From positions 77,423-141,422 of the forward strand of contig CASICK010000005.1 of assembly GCA_949373155.1 (NCBI GenBank): a DNA stretch of 64,000 nt, read 5' to 3'. The translations under genes were made by a program, and so were the position numbers. Numbering within the stretch: the first letter of the stretch is position 1; the number at the start of each line of letters is the position of its first letter. The notes under the pieces were generated by a model. That model saw only the letters and a program-made list of their open reading frames with translations, searched no databases and was not told the DNA's origin. This DNA comes from an uncultured Synechococcus sp. (lineage in GTDB: Bacteria; Cyanobacteriota; Cyanobacteriia; PCC-6307; Cyanobiaceae). This document shows, in pieces, positions 53,682 through 63,006 of this stretch.

Positions 53682-54815
53682 ATGACCACGTCGTTGGTTT
53701 GTCATTCACACTCCATCGCTCCTTCCCGGGTCATCCGGGGGGAGCAGGCGTGGCAACAAGGCCTTCCTGCCATTGCTGATCTCTGTAATAGACCTGTACT
53801 GCTTGGACGAAGCCCTGCAACTCAAACCATTCGGGCTGGATTAAAGGTCGATCTCAGCGCATGCGATCTCACAGTTGTAGAGGCCCAACTCAATTTCGAC
53901 TGCTGCGAGGACGACCTCATTCGCCTTGAAGCATTTTTGAAGGAAGCTGCCTGTGATTGCGTGATTGCAGCCGGTGGAGGCAAGGTCTTAGATGCAGGAA
54001 AACTATTGGCCTGTCGCCTCAACCTTCCTTGCATCACCGTGCCGCTCAGTGCCGCGACCTGCGCAGGGTGGACAGCTCTTGCCAACATCTATTCCCGAGA
54101 TGGAGCGTTTGTTTCTGACGAGGCACTCGATGCTTGCCCTGATCTCCTGATTTTTGACCATGATCTGGTTCGTCAAGCACCAAATCAAACCCTGGCGAGT
54201 GGCATCGCCGACGCCCTAGCGAAGTGGTACGAAGCCTCTGTCGGTAGCGGCTCCAGCACGGACGGAATCATCCAACAGGCCGTTCAAATGGCCAGAGTGC
54301 TTCGCGATCAACTCTTGATTGATGCCCTTGATGCCATGGCTCATCCTGGTAGTGAGGCTTGGGTACGGGTTGCTGAAGCCTGTGGTCTTACCGCCGGTGT
54401 GATCGGAGGGCTTGGAGGAGCGCAATGCAGAACGGTGGCAGCCCACGCGGTTCATAACGGCTTAACGCAATTGCCTGCCTGTCACGGCAGGTTGCACGGT
54501 GAAAAAGTGGGCTTCGGCATCCTCGTACAGCTCAGGCTTGAAGAACGCCTTGGTGGGAATCAATTGGCTGCTCAATCCCGTCGTCAACTTCTGCCCTTGC
54601 TTAAGCAGCTTGGAGTCCCCGTCACCCTCCAAGATCTTGGACTTGGAGAAACCGGGTTGCACGACTTACGCGCCATTTGCAGCTTCGCCTGCCGGCCAGG
54701 ATCCGATCTACACCATCTCCCCTTCGAAGTCACAGAGACCGATCTGCTTGAAGCTCTCGTGAGCACCGATGCTGATAGTCGCTCGATCAGCACGTCTCTG
54801 GAGACTGAAGCTTGA
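53682..54815 (+). CDS. Iron-containing alcohol dehydrogenase, glycerol (1-phosphate) dehydrogenase type
   Basis: A 377-residue dehydrogenase of the glycerol dehydrogenase/G1PDH branch. CDCVIAAGGGKVLDAGKLLA forms the NAD-binding glycine motif and PLSAATCAGWTALANIYSRD the substrate loop. ASGIADALAKWYEA and HAVHNGLTQLPACHGRLHGE hold the Asp and His metal ligands. Possible substrates are glycerol, glycerol-1-phosphate or a related polyol. It is followed by an alpha/beta hydrolase gene with a four-base overlap, and clpC ends seven bases before it. Confidence 0.88.
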   Translation: MTTSLVCHSHSIAPSRVIRGEQAWQQGLPAIADLCNRPVLLGRSPATQTIRAGLKVDLSACDLTVVEAQLNFDCCEDDLIRLEAFLKEAACDCVIAAGGGKVLDAGKLLACRLNLPCITVPLSAATCAGWTALANIYSRDGAFVSDEALDACPDLLIFDHDLVRQAPNQTLASGIADALAKWYEASVGSGSSTDGIIQQAVQMARVLRDQLLIDALDAMAHPGSEAWVRVAEACGLTAGVIGGLGGAQCRTVAAHAVHNGLTQLPACHGRLHGEKVGFGILVQLRLEERLGGNQLAAQSRRQLLPLLKQLGVPVTLQDLGLGETGLHDLRAICSFACRPGSDLHHLPFEVTETDLLEALVSTDADSRSISTSLETEA

Positions 54816-55678
54816 CCAACAAGCGCATTCTCGAGAACGCAGCCTCCATCCTTCTCGATCCTCTGGCCCGGGAGCAGCTCCAAGGATTGGACTGGTTGGA
54901 ACTCTCCTGCACCGATCGGGGTCCAGACCATTACCCAGTGGTCACAGTGGGCAGTGGGCCACCGGTGCTGTTGCTGCATGGATTTGATAGCTCCAATCTT
55001 GAATTCCGACGTTTGGTTCCCCTACTCAAAACCAACAACACGCTGATCATTCCCGATCTGTTCGGATTCGGGTTTTGCCCAAGACCAGAACAAACCAGCT
55101 ACGGACCTGAGCTGGTGCTGAACCATCTCGATGCCCTGCTCGACACCTTGCCAACAGACGAAGGCATCGGCGTGATCGGGGCATCGATGGGCGGATCGGT
55201 TGCGATGGAACTCGCACGTCGGCATCCTCAGCGCATCAATCGCTTGCTGCTTTTAGCTCCAGCAGGACTAGACGGCAAACCGATGCCACTGCCTCCGGTG
55301 CTTGACCAACTTGGGGTGTGGTTCCTAGGCAGACCGGGCGTGAGACGAGGGTTATGCAGACAAGCCTTCGCCGATCCAGACAGCAACGTTGGAGACCCTG
55401 AAATTGAGATTGCATCCCTGCATCTCAAGGTTCCTGGATGGGCGCGGTCCCTGGCGTCCTTTGCGCGCAGCGGAGGCTTTGCCGGTTGTGGCACCCCACT
55501 TCCCTCCCAGCCCTTGCATGTGCTCTGGGGTGAACAAGATCGGATTCTGCGCGCTCCTCAAAAACGTGCTGCTCAGAACTTATTGGGAGAGAAGCTTGAA
55601 TCGGTTGCCAATTGCGGGCATCTTCCCCATATCGATCAGCCGGAGTTGGTCGCAAAACGCTGGCTGGGATCAGAATGA
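54812..55678 (+). CDS. Alpha/beta-fold hydrolase
   Basis: A 288-residue hydrolase. The oxyanion motif is LLLHGFDSSNLEFRRL, the nucleophile elbow GVIGASMGGSVAMELARRHP, the acid Asp in LWGEQDRILRAP and the His in NCGHLPHIDQPE. Complete triad, so probably active. The substrate (ester, lipid or pigment-related) is unknown. The TTG start overlaps the dehydrogenase stop by four bases and its own stop overlaps the ATG of the DUF2993 gene, so the three form a coupled set. Confidence 0.9.
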   Translation: MTNKRILENAASILLDPLAREQLQGLDWLELSCTDRGPDHYPVVTVGSGPPVLLLHGFDSSNLEFRRLVPLLKTNNTLIIPDLFGFGFCPRPEQTSYGPELVLNHLDALLDTLPTDEGIGVIGASMGGSVAMELARRHPQRINRLLLLAPAGLDGKPMPLPPVLDQLGVWFLGRPGVRRGLCRQAFADPDSNVGDPEIEIASLHLKVPGWARSLASFARSGGFAGCGTPLPSQPLHVLWGEQDRILRAPQKRAAQNLLGEKLESVANCGHLPHIDQPELVAKRWLGSE

Positions 55679-56313
55679 CCTGCATGAATGCAACTAGCTC
55701 TGGCCCGCTGCTTCAACTGCTCTCCAATGGTCTGCAGATTTGGATCCGCAGTCAATGCGATGACGTGGATGAGTTGAAGCTGAACCTGCAAGGATCAGCC
55801 TTGCAACTCCTGCGGGGCAAGCTGGACGGTGTGTCCTTGACGGCCCGAAAAGTGAGTTTTCAGAAACTCCCCCTTCTGCGTGCTGAACTGAAAACGGGTG
55901 CCCTTCGAGCACAAATCAATCCCTCCCATCCCGGCCAGCCGATTCAGCTCTCCCAACCCTTCAACATTGATGGGGAGGTTGTCTTAAGCGGAACCGATCT
56001 CAATCGCGCTCTCGCCAATGATCGTTGGAGATGGCTGGGAGATCTCCTCAGTGAGCAATTGATGGGGCTGACGCCTCTTCGTTCTTTGAACATCGACGAC
56101 GACTTACTGGAATTACAGGCTGCCGTGATTGCAACGCAAGATCCTGTGCGTGCTCGTTTTCGTCTTCAGGCCTCAGAGGGCACCATCGAGATCACCCATC
56201 TCGAAACAGGAAAATCATTTTTATTGCCGATGGATCCTGGCATTCACATACAAAATGCGCACCTCAAAGCAGGCCAACTCATTCTTGAAGGGAAAGCAAC
56301 GATCAGTCCCTGA
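55675..56313 (+). CDS. DUF2993 (LmeA-like) phospholipid-binding protein
   Basis: A 212-residue protein of the DUF2993 family found across cyanobacteria. It reads LKLNLQGSALQLLRGKLDGV, SLTARKVSFQKLPLLRAELK and HLKAGQLILEGKATISP, with the alternating hydrophobic strands of the family. Mycobacterial LmeA is a periplasmic mannosyltransferase helper; the role here is unclear. It starts in the stop of the upstream hydrolase gene (ATGA) and is convergent with cdsA. Confidence 0.82.
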   Translation: MTCMNATSSGPLLQLLSNGLQIWIRSQCDDVDELKLNLQGSALQLLRGKLDGVSLTARKVSFQKLPLLRAELKTGALRAQINPSHPGQPIQLSQPFNIDGEVVLSGTDLNRALANDRWRWLGDLLSEQLMGLTPLRSLNIDDDLLELQAAVIATQDPVRARFRLQASEGTIEITHLETGKSFLLPMDPGIHIQNAHLKAGQLILEGKATISP

Positions 56314-56330
56314 CTTTCAATGCCTAAGCG

Positions 56331-57251
56331 CTAGTTTGCGATCAAAGGCATCATCAAAATCAAGGCGTAATACACCACCGCAGGGGTAAACAAATAGCTG
56401 TCGATCCGATCAAGAATCCCTCCATGGCCAGGGAGAGCATCGCCAGAGTCTTTAACACCAGCATCGCGTTTCATCATCGATTCAGTTAAGTCACCCACAA
56501 GAGCAAATAACGCCACCAGCGCTCCAAGCAACCCACCACTGAGCCAAGCCAAGGTCCATCCCATCAGGTTTGCCATCAAAGCTCCTACCAAAACGGAGCA
56601 CAGTGCACCTCCAATCGCCCCTTCAATCGTCTTCGATGGAGAGATTGGAGACAAGGGATGGCGTCCTATTCGACGACCAATCATGTAAGAGCCAATATCA
56701 CTAGCAACAACCATTAAGCAGGCAGCAAGAGTGATTAACAAGCCCGACGAAAGCCAGGAATTATTAATACTTAGATGTTGTAAAATGGGGGCAACATCAA
56801 AATCTGTCAAGTTACGTAGTCTCAACCAATGGCTTGGAAGGAAGCCGAGATAAAACAAGCCAAAAATTGATGCTGCAATATCAGCAATGGTTCCGGTTTT
56901 GGGCTGCAAGAGCAACCAACCACAAATTGCCGCACCCGATAGAGGCAGCACGGCATCAGGCAAAAGAGCAGGAAGACCTCCGGAATTGGCCCACTGCGTG
57001 CTGAACAACAAGAGCTGGCATGCCACAAGTGTTGTTTTCGTGGCAGGTCTCATGCCTTTGAACTGAGCCAATCGGAAAAATTCCAACAAACCCAAATGCA
57101 CGATCACTCCCAACGCGAGCGTGAACCACCAGCCGCCAAGGCCCACCACCAGCAACCCAAAAGCGCCAGCTAGCAAGCCACTTAGCAAGCGCTTGCGATC
57201 AAAACCCTTTTTGGTTTTGCCTTGGCTGCTGCTTGCTACGTCTGAAATCAC
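56331..57251 (-). CDS. cdsA: Phosphatidate cytidylyltransferase
   Basis: Makes CDP-diacylglycerol from phosphatidate and CTP. A 306-residue integral membrane enzyme with about eight helices. The family signature appears near the C-terminus as KRDAGVKDSGDALPGHGGIL followed by DRIDS, and SDIGSYMIGRRIGRHPLSPI then SPSKTIEGAIGG precedes it. It supplies precursors for phosphatidylglycerol, needed for thylakoid function. It overlaps by four bases the upstream Orn/Lys/Arg decarboxylase gene. Confidence 0.95.
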   Translation of the reverse strand: MISDVASSSQGKTKKGFDRKRLLSGLLAGAFGLLVVGLGGWWFTLALGVIVHLGLLEFFRLAQFKGMRPATKTTLVACQLLLFSTQWANSGGLPALLPDAVLPLSGAAICGWLLLQPKTGTIADIAASIFGLFYLGFLPSHWLRLRNLTDFDVAPILQHLSINNSWLSSGLLITLAACLMVVASDIGSYMIGRRIGRHPLSPISPSKTIEGAIGGALCSVLVGALMANLMGWTLAWLSGGLLGALVALFALVGDLTESMMKRDAGVKDSGDALPGHGGILDRIDSYLFTPAVVYYALILMMPLIAN

Positions 57252-58672
57252 CCCAGTTGCACCTGCGGCTCTTCAGCCAGAACTTTTACCTTACCGGGAA
57301 CGAGTTCCGGCCATCTCCGGTGCTGATCCAACAACCACTCCAAGCGATCCGATCCAATCCTTTCTCCAGGGATGAGCAATGGAATCCCTGGCGGATAAGG
57401 ACAAATCATTTCGGCGGCAATTCGGCCACCACTGTTCTGAAGAGAAAGCTCACAGGCTGGAGCCCTAACGGCGAGCGCTGGAAGCAGTTCAGGAGTGGAG
57501 CTGGTCTCCAAAGGCGGCAAAAGAAGCGGTTCCAAAGGCTCAGCACTGGGTTGAGACACCTGGAGTCTTCGCCAAAGCCGTTGCATCCGTGGAGCCAAGC
57601 CACGCTGGGATGCCAAGCCCAAGCAAAAGGTCAAACAAAAAGGTTCTGGAAGTTCAGCGATTAATCCCCGTCGCATAAACCAAGCATCGGCATCCAGACC
57701 GCTAATTCCCTTCTCAGCAGTCACCAAAATCAAACGCAAAGGGTCATCACTCCGGCTCAACGGCAGTCCTGCATCACAAAGACGATCTGCGAGCTGATGT
57801 GCCTCCTTCAGTCTTCGCTGCAGCAGGCGCTCCCACGCCGGGGTCAGCATCCAATTCAACGTAGCCTCACAAGAGGCCAACAACAGAGCGCTAGGACTGC
57901 TGGTCTGAAATCTGAGCAACGACGCTTGCACGGCTTCAGAACTCACACGCTTGCCTTGAAGCCAAAGCACGGCTGTCTGTCCGAGACCAGGCGCTGACTT
58001 ATGCAACGAATGCACCACCAGGTCAGCACCCGCATGCAAGGAAGAGCGAGGTAGGGCCTCAACACCGGCAAAAGCAAAGTGGGTGCCATGGGCTTCATCC
58101 ACAAGCACGGGCAAGCCGCGGTGATGCAGGGCTGCAATTAACGGCGTGGGATCGGAGGCATAACCGTGATACGTGGGATGCACCAAAACGGCGCCCACGA
58201 TCGCCTCGGGGATGGAAGGCAGGGCCGAGAGCGCTTTCTCCAAACACTGCGCAGACATCGCACCGGGATGTCCACGATCAGACAGGAATGGAACGGGTAA
58301 AAACACAGGTCGGATCCCTCCCAACACGCAGGCAGCAATCAAGCTGCGATGGGAATTGCGCGGTAACAGCACCGCCTGCCCAGGTCCAGCCAGGGCCGAA
58401 AGCGCTGCTTGGAGCAAACCGGTTGCCCCGTTCACACCGAACCAACAACCAGCCACACCCAAGAGGGAAGCCAGGTGTGCTTGCGCCTCAGCAACAGCGC
58501 CTTCTCCCTCAAGAGGACCACCAATCTCTGGAAGTTCTGGGAGATCCCAACTACCCGGTGGCTGCCGCAGCAAGCGCTTCAGAGCAGGCGGCAAGGCTCT
58601 CCCCCGACCATGCACCGGCAAGTGAAGAGGAAACCGCCGATCAGGCCGTAGCAATGGAATTAAGGAGTGCAT
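57248..58672 (-). CDS. Orn/Lys/Arg decarboxylase family protein
   Basis: A 474-residue fold-type I PLP decarboxylase. The PLP lysine sits in VVHSLHKSAPGLGQTAVLWL. LPRNSHRSLIAACVLGGIRP, LVHPTYHGYASDPTPLIAAL and VDEAHGTHFAFAGVEALP are further active-site segments, and the C-terminal YPPGIPLLIPGERI motif is diagnostic. It is shorter than E. coli LdcC/AdiA because it lacks the N-terminal wing domain, as usual in cyanobacteria. The substrate may be lysine, arginine or ornithine. I start at the ATG at 58672 (MHSLIPLLRPDRRFPLH). Confidence 0.9.
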   Translation of the reverse strand: MHSLIPLLRPDRRFPLHLPVHGRGRALPPALKRLLRQPPGSWDLPELPEIGGPLEGEGAVAEAQAHLASLLGVAGCWFGVNGATGLLQAALSALAGPGQAVLLPRNSHRSLIAACVLGGIRPVFLPVPFLSDRGHPGAMSAQCLEKALSALPSIPEAIVGAVLVHPTYHGYASDPTPLIAALHHRGLPVLVDEAHGTHFAFAGVEALPRSSLHAGADLVVHSLHKSAPGLGQTAVLWLQGKRVSSEAVQASLLRFQTSSPSALLLASCEATLNWMLTPAWERLLQRRLKEAHQLADRLCDAGLPLSRSDDPLRLILVTAEKGISGLDADAWFMRRGLIAELPEPFCLTFCLGLASQRGLAPRMQRLWRRLQVSQPSAEPLEPLLLPPLETSSTPELLPALAVRAPACELSLQNSGGRIAAEMICPYPPGIPLLIPGERIGSDRLEWLLDQHRRWPELVPGKVKVLAEEPQVQLG

Positions 58673-58869
58673 AAGGGTCTGCGCTTCTTCAGTCCAGCCA
58701 AATCGATCGCCTGGCGCAGGGCAGGGATCGCGCAGAAACCAGCGGATCGAACAAACAACAACACGACAACGCTGGCAATGCAAACGATGGCAACGCAATA
58801 GCCATTGAAACGATTTGAAGGAACGATCTGCCTAAGATCCACGATCAGAAGTTTTGAGATGCGTTGGAT

Positions 58870-60579
58870 ATGGCAGTGCGAACCAGTTTGTCCAACAACA
58901 CCCAATCGAAAGACGCTTCTGAAGCACGCATGCGTTATTCACCTGGAAAAGATGCGCGCTGGCTCATCCTGAGACCCTGGATTTATTTGCCGCGGGTGGT
59001 GCAAATCATCTGGGCGCTCACGGGTTTATTGGTCAGCTTGCTCCTGCGCGGCAGAAGCAAAGATTCCGAGGTCCAGCGCAAGCTGGCCAGAACCCTGCTC
59101 CGCACCCTTACCAATTTGGGGCCCTGTTTCATCAAAGTGGGACAAGCCTTATCCACTCGGCCTGATCTGATCAGACGCGATTGGCTCGATGAACTCACCA
59201 AGCTTCAGGACGATCTCCCCTCCTTCGACCACGCGATCGCGCTCCAAACCGTTGAAGCAGAGCTAGGCGCTCCAGTGGAGCAACTCTTTGAAGAGTTTCC
59301 AGACGTCCCGGTTGCAGCAGCGAGCCTGGGTCAGGTTTACAAGGCTCGTTTGCATGGTCAGCACTGGGTCGCCGTGAAAGTGCAAAGGCCCAATCTTGCC
59401 TTTATTTTGCGCCGAGACATGGTGCTGATTCGCACCTTGGGAGTGTTGGGAGCACCGTTCCTCCCTCTCAACTTGGGCTTCGGATTGGGAGAAATCATCG
59501 ATGAGTTTGGTCGCAGCCTGTTTGAAGAAATTGATTACTACTGCGAAGCAGACAATGCCGAACGCTTTTCAGCCCTGTTTGCTGATAACCCAGCCGTCAC
59601 GATTCCAAAAGTTGAGCGACTGCTATCCGCAAGGCGCGTGCTCACTACCTCCTGGATTCATGGCACCAAGATGAGAGACCGGCAGGAGTTGAGATCTCAA
59701 CGTCTCAACCCCCCAGCCCTAATCCGCACAGGTGTGATTAGCGGACTGCAACAACTTCTCGAATACGGATACTTCCACGCAGATCCTCATCCAGGAAATT
59801 TATTTGCCCTGAGCGGTCAAACGGGAGACCTCGGTCACGTGGCTTACGTGGACTTCGGAATGATGGACTCAATCAGTGATTCTGACCGTCTAACGCTTAC
59901 TGCTGCGGTCGTTCACCTCATCAATAAGGACTTTTCAGCGCTGGCTAATGATTTTCAAGAATTGGGATTTTTGGCACCCAATGCTGATCTGAAGTCGATC
60001 ATTCCTCCTCTGAGAGAGGTATTGGGAGGAAGCCTCGGGGACTCTGTGGGCACCTTCAATTTCAAAGCCATTACCGATCGCTTTTCGGAATTGATGTACG
60101 AGTATCCATTCCGAGTTCCAGCTCGCTTCGCCCTGATCATCCGCGCCGTTGTGAGCCAGGAAGGTCTTGCCCTTCGTCTTGATCCAGATTTCAAAATCAT
60201 TGCTGTGGCCTACCCCTATGTGGCCAAACGCCTCCTGGCTGGAGACACCAAAGAGATGCGTGAAAAGCTTTTGGAGGTCTTGTTTGATTCCGAGGGTCAC
60301 CTTCGCCTGGAACGACTGGAAAGCCTCCTGGAAGTGGTGGGTAGCGATGCGCCCACACCTGGGGCTGAGCTGATCCCAGTAGCGGGAGCAGGATTACGCT
60401 TGTTGCTTAGTAAAGATGGCGCCGACTTACGCAGACGAATGCTGCTCACGCTTGTGCGTGACGATCGCCTCAGCACAGAAGACCTCAGGTCCCTGACTTC
60501 CTTGCTCGGACGCACCTTCAGTCCTCGCCGGATTGCAGGGCGCATGCTGCAACAACTGAACCCACTAGCTGCCGCCTAG
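58870..60579 (+). CDS. ABC1/UbiB-type atypical kinase
   Basis: A 569-residue ADCK-family protein. The KxGQ motif lies in TNLGPCFIKVGQALSTRPDL; the alanine-rich loop is VPVAAASLGQVYKARLHGQH; VAVKVQRPN holds the ATP lysine; and YGYFHADPHPGNLF with VDFGMMD contain the catalytic and metal-binding residues. There are hydrophobic helices near the N-terminus and in the C-terminal part. UbiB-like kinases take part in quinone biosynthesis (plastoquinone) or lipid handling in thylakoids. It is divergent from the decarboxylase gene. Start at ATG 58870 rather than the TTG at 58864. Confidence 0.92.
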   Translation: MAVRTSLSNNTQSKDASEARMRYSPGKDARWLILRPWIYLPRVVQIIWALTGLLVSLLLRGRSKDSEVQRKLARTLLRTLTNLGPCFIKVGQALSTRPDLIRRDWLDELTKLQDDLPSFDHAIALQTVEAELGAPVEQLFEEFPDVPVAAASLGQVYKARLHGQHWVAVKVQRPNLAFILRRDMVLIRTLGVLGAPFLPLNLGFGLGEIIDEFGRSLFEEIDYYCEADNAERFSALFADNPAVTIPKVERLLSARRVLTTSWIHGTKMRDRQELRSQRLNPPALIRTGVISGLQQLLEYGYFHADPHPGNLFALSGQTGDLGHVAYVDFGMMDSISDSDRLTLTAAVVHLINKDFSALANDFQELGFLAPNADLKSIIPPLREVLGGSLGDSVGTFNFKAITDRFSELMYEYPFRVPARFALIIRAVVSQEGLALRLDPDFKIIAVAYPYVAKRLLAGDTKEMREKLLEVLFDSEGHLRLERLESLLEVVGSDAPTPGAELIPVAGAGLRLLLSKDGADLRRRMLLTLVRDDRLSTEDLRSLTSLLGRTFSPRRIAGRMLQQLNPLAAA

Positions 60580-60622
60580 GGTCCCCTCAACGCTTTTACC
60601 TCACACTCACACCCTCACTGTT

Positions 60623-61102
60623 ATGGGATTAGCCCCTGACCTCATGCCCATCGAGTTAGATCAAGCCGACCTCGATGCGCTCAGTGATTTCTTCGGTGAT
60701 CTAGATCCAAGTGAAATCTTCCTGGAATACGCGCCCATCAGCCAGCCGCCCTATCTGGTGGCAGGCCTGGGGCTCGCCATCGGTGTGTTGTGTGGGCTCA
60801 CGTTTGCGAAGCTGATCCAGATTCGCTTAGACGGTTGGAAGCAAGATCGCCTCGCCCTTTTGCCACTAGGTACGGCAGAAGTCACGATGAGCTATGCCGG
60901 CACTCTCCTTGGCATCACATTGTTTATTGGCGGGTCGCTTCAGGTGTTCGGCTTTGCCTCAGGTGCTGGATACCTAGTTTCCATGCTGCTTTCACTTCTT
61001 ACAGGTGGGGCTTTATGGGTGCAGCTAGAACGACTCATGACTCAAGTGGAGTCAGGGAATTTCAAAGCAGTTGACTTCGACAACTTTGACGAATTCTTCT
61101 AA
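60623..61102 (+). CDS. Cyanobacterial hypothetical membrane protein
   Basis: A 159-residue protein. An acidic N-terminal segment (ELDQADLDALSDFFGDLDPS) is followed by helix 1 (PYLVAGLGLAIGVLCGLTFA), a soluble linker (KQDRLALLPLGTAEVTMSYA), two more helices and an acidic C-terminal tail (FKAVDFDNFDEFF). I do not know the function. It follows the ABC1 kinase gene by 43 bases and faces the sigma factor gene. Confidence 0.75.
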   Translation: MGLAPDLMPIELDQADLDALSDFFGDLDPSEIFLEYAPISQPPYLVAGLGLAIGVLCGLTFAKLIQIRLDGWKQDRLALLPLGTAEVTMSYAGTLLGITLFIGGSLQVFGFASGAGYLVSMLLSLLTGGALWVQLERLMTQVESGNFKAVDFDNFDEFF

Positions 61103-61110
61103 ATCAAGTC

Positions 61111-62082
61111 CTAAACAAGAACATAAGCCTGGAGTTGTGAATCACCCTGGCGCAAGATTTCTAAGCCTTCACGCTCAAGTCTTCGCGTCCGATCACGGCT
61201 CATCTTCATCAATTTGGAAATACCAGTAAGGCTCATCGGCTCTTCCCCGTCCATCCCGTAGCGCATTCGCAACACTCTCCCCTGCAATTCAGGCAGCTGG
61301 CTCAGCAGATCACGCAGATCTCCTTTCAAGCATTCGCCTTCCACCTGCTCTGACGGCAGCTCACCATCGCCGGCCAACAATTCCAGTAGTTCGGTGTCAT
61401 CACCGTCACCCACCTTCATCTCCAAACTCACAGGCTGGCGCGCCCGGCACATCAGATCCTTCACCTCCTCTTCTGGAAGTTCCACAAAGGAGGCCAATTC
61501 CGATACCGATGGGGTGCGGCCCAGCTCTTGGCTTAATTCCCGTTGGCCTTTCTTCAGCTTGTTCAACATCTCGGTGATGTGAATCGGCAAGCGAATCGTG
61601 CGGCTCTTCTCCGCAATTGCACGCGTGATGCCCTGACGAATCCACCAATACGCATAGGTGCTGAACTTGTAGCCACGGGTGGGATCAAATTTCTCCACAC
61701 CACGCACCAAACCAATCGTTCCCTCCTGGATTAAGTCCAGCAGTTCCATATTCCGCTTGGTGTATTTCTTGGCAACACTCACCACCAACCTCAAGTTGGC
61801 AGCAACCATCCGCTCCTTGGCGCGGCGACCTGCCTGCAGCTTGCGCTTTAGTTGCGCGGCACTCACACCAGCCGCTTTAGCGACCTCTTCTCTTGCAACT
61901 TCTTCCCCGCCGCGTTGATCCTTGATTTCCGCTTCTAGCGCCTCGAGTTCCATCAGTTCTTGAACCTGACGGCCCAGCGTGATCTCCTGTTGATGACTCA
62001 ACAACGGCACTCGGCCGATGTCTCGCAAGTACGAACGAACGAGGTCCGCATCGGGGAGCACAGCCAAGGGCGCCATCGACAA
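61111..62082 (-). CDS. Group 2 sigma-70 factor
   Basis: A 323-residue RpoD-like sigma factor. Region 1.2 is VRSYLRDIGRVPLLSHQQEI. Region 2 contains MVAANLRLVVSVAKKYTKRN then LDLIQEGTIGLVRGVEKFDP and GYKFSTYAYWWIRQGITRAI (2.3-2.4, promoter -10 recognition). Region 4.2 is MSLTGISKLMKMSRDRTRRLEREGLEIL. This helix-turn-helix differs from the RERVRQIE consensus. The size without the long N-terminal region places it among the non-essential group 2 factors that control stress or light responses. It would join alternative promoters. Confidence 0.93.
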   Translation of the reverse strand: MSMAPLAVLPDADLVRSYLRDIGRVPLLSHQQEITLGRQVQELMELEALEAEIKDQRGGEEVAREEVAKAAGVSAAQLKRKLQAGRRAKERMVAANLRLVVSVAKKYTKRNMELLDLIQEGTIGLVRGVEKFDPTRGYKFSTYAYWWIRQGITRAIAEKSRTIRLPIHITEMLNKLKKGQRELSQELGRTPSVSELASFVELPEEEVKDLMCRARQPVSLEMKVGDGDDTELLELLAGDGELPSEQVEGECLKGDLRDLLSQLPELQGRVLRMRYGMDGEEPMSLTGISKLMKMSRDRTRRLEREGLEILRQGDSQLQAYVLV

Positions 62083-62258
62083 TTACGAAACACTTATGTT
62101 TCCTAATCTACCACTTTTCATGATTTTCTTCATGTTGGCACCCCTCTTTACCACTTGACAGAATGGGCCATGACAACACCAAACGGCGATAGAGACCATG
62201 GCGTTTGTCCTGACCAACAATGATCACGGATCACGGATCGATGCCAAGGAGTGAACCG

Positions 62259-62993
62259 GTGACCCGCCAACGGCTGCAAAAACTAATCGCAGCTGCAGGA
62301 ATCTGTTCACGACGACACGCTGAGGAGCTTTTGCGCGAAGGCAGGGTCCAAGTAAATCAGGTCATCGCTGGCCTTGGCGACCAAGCGGATCCGAATATCG
62401 ACCGAATCGAGGTGGATGGCCGTCCGCTCTCTCAGCCATCCAGCCCAAGGCTGATCCTGCTCAACAAACCCCCAGGTGTGATCAGCAGCTGCAGTGATCC
62501 TCAAGGACGCCAAACCGTTCTCGATCTCATTCCAAAGTCGCTCAGACGAGGTCTCCACCCGGTTGGTCGGCTGGATGGAGACAGCCGCGGAGCTCTCCTC
62601 CTCACCAATCAAGGTGAAATCACCTTGCAGCTCACCCACCCCCGCTACTCACACCGCAAGACCTACAAGGTTCAGGTCAGAGGTAAGCCCACCACCACAA
62701 CGCTGTATCGCTGGTGCAACGGTGTGGAACTGGATGGCGTCCCAACACAACCGGCAGAGGTCTCTCTACTGAAGCAAGGAGCAAACCAAACCCTTTTAAA
62801 AGTGATCCTCAAGGAAGGCAGGAATCGCCAAATCCGCAGGGTTGCGGAGGCCCTTGGCCACCCGGTGCTGGATCTTCAACGAACAGCAATCGCGTCCATT
62901 GATCTCGGTTCTTTGCCTGAGGGCCACTGGCGTGAGTTAACACGTTCAGAATGGACTTCCATCCGTTTAGAACGGAACGAGTGCCCCTCATAA
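62259..62993 (+). CDS. rRNA pseudouridine synthase, RluB/RsuA family
   Basis: A pseudouridine synthase that modifies 23S or 16S rRNA. The S4-like RNA-binding domain is QRLQKLIAAAGICSRRHAEE. The catalytic Asp lies in RRGLHPVGRLDGDSRGALLL, and EGRNRQIRRVAEALGHPVLD is a conserved C-terminal motif. I start at the GTG at 62259 because AAGGAG lies seven bases before it, an ideal ribosome binding site. Earlier ATGs at 62220 and 62241 are in frame but lack one. It precedes the broken rodZ-like gene by 13 bases. Confidence 0.88.
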   Translation: MTRQRLQKLIAAAGICSRRHAEELLREGRVQVNQVIAGLGDQADPNIDRIEVDGRPLSQPSSPRLILLNKPPGVISSCSDPQGRQTVLDLIPKSLRRGLHPVGRLDGDSRGALLLTNQGEITLQLTHPRYSHRKTYKVQVRGKPTTTTLYRWCNGVELDGVPTQPAEVSLLKQGANQTLLKVILKEGRNRQIRRVAEALGHPVLDLQRTAIASIDLGSLPEGHWRELTRSEWTSIRLERNECPS

Positions 62994-63006
62994 CGGCATC
63001 GCCGAG

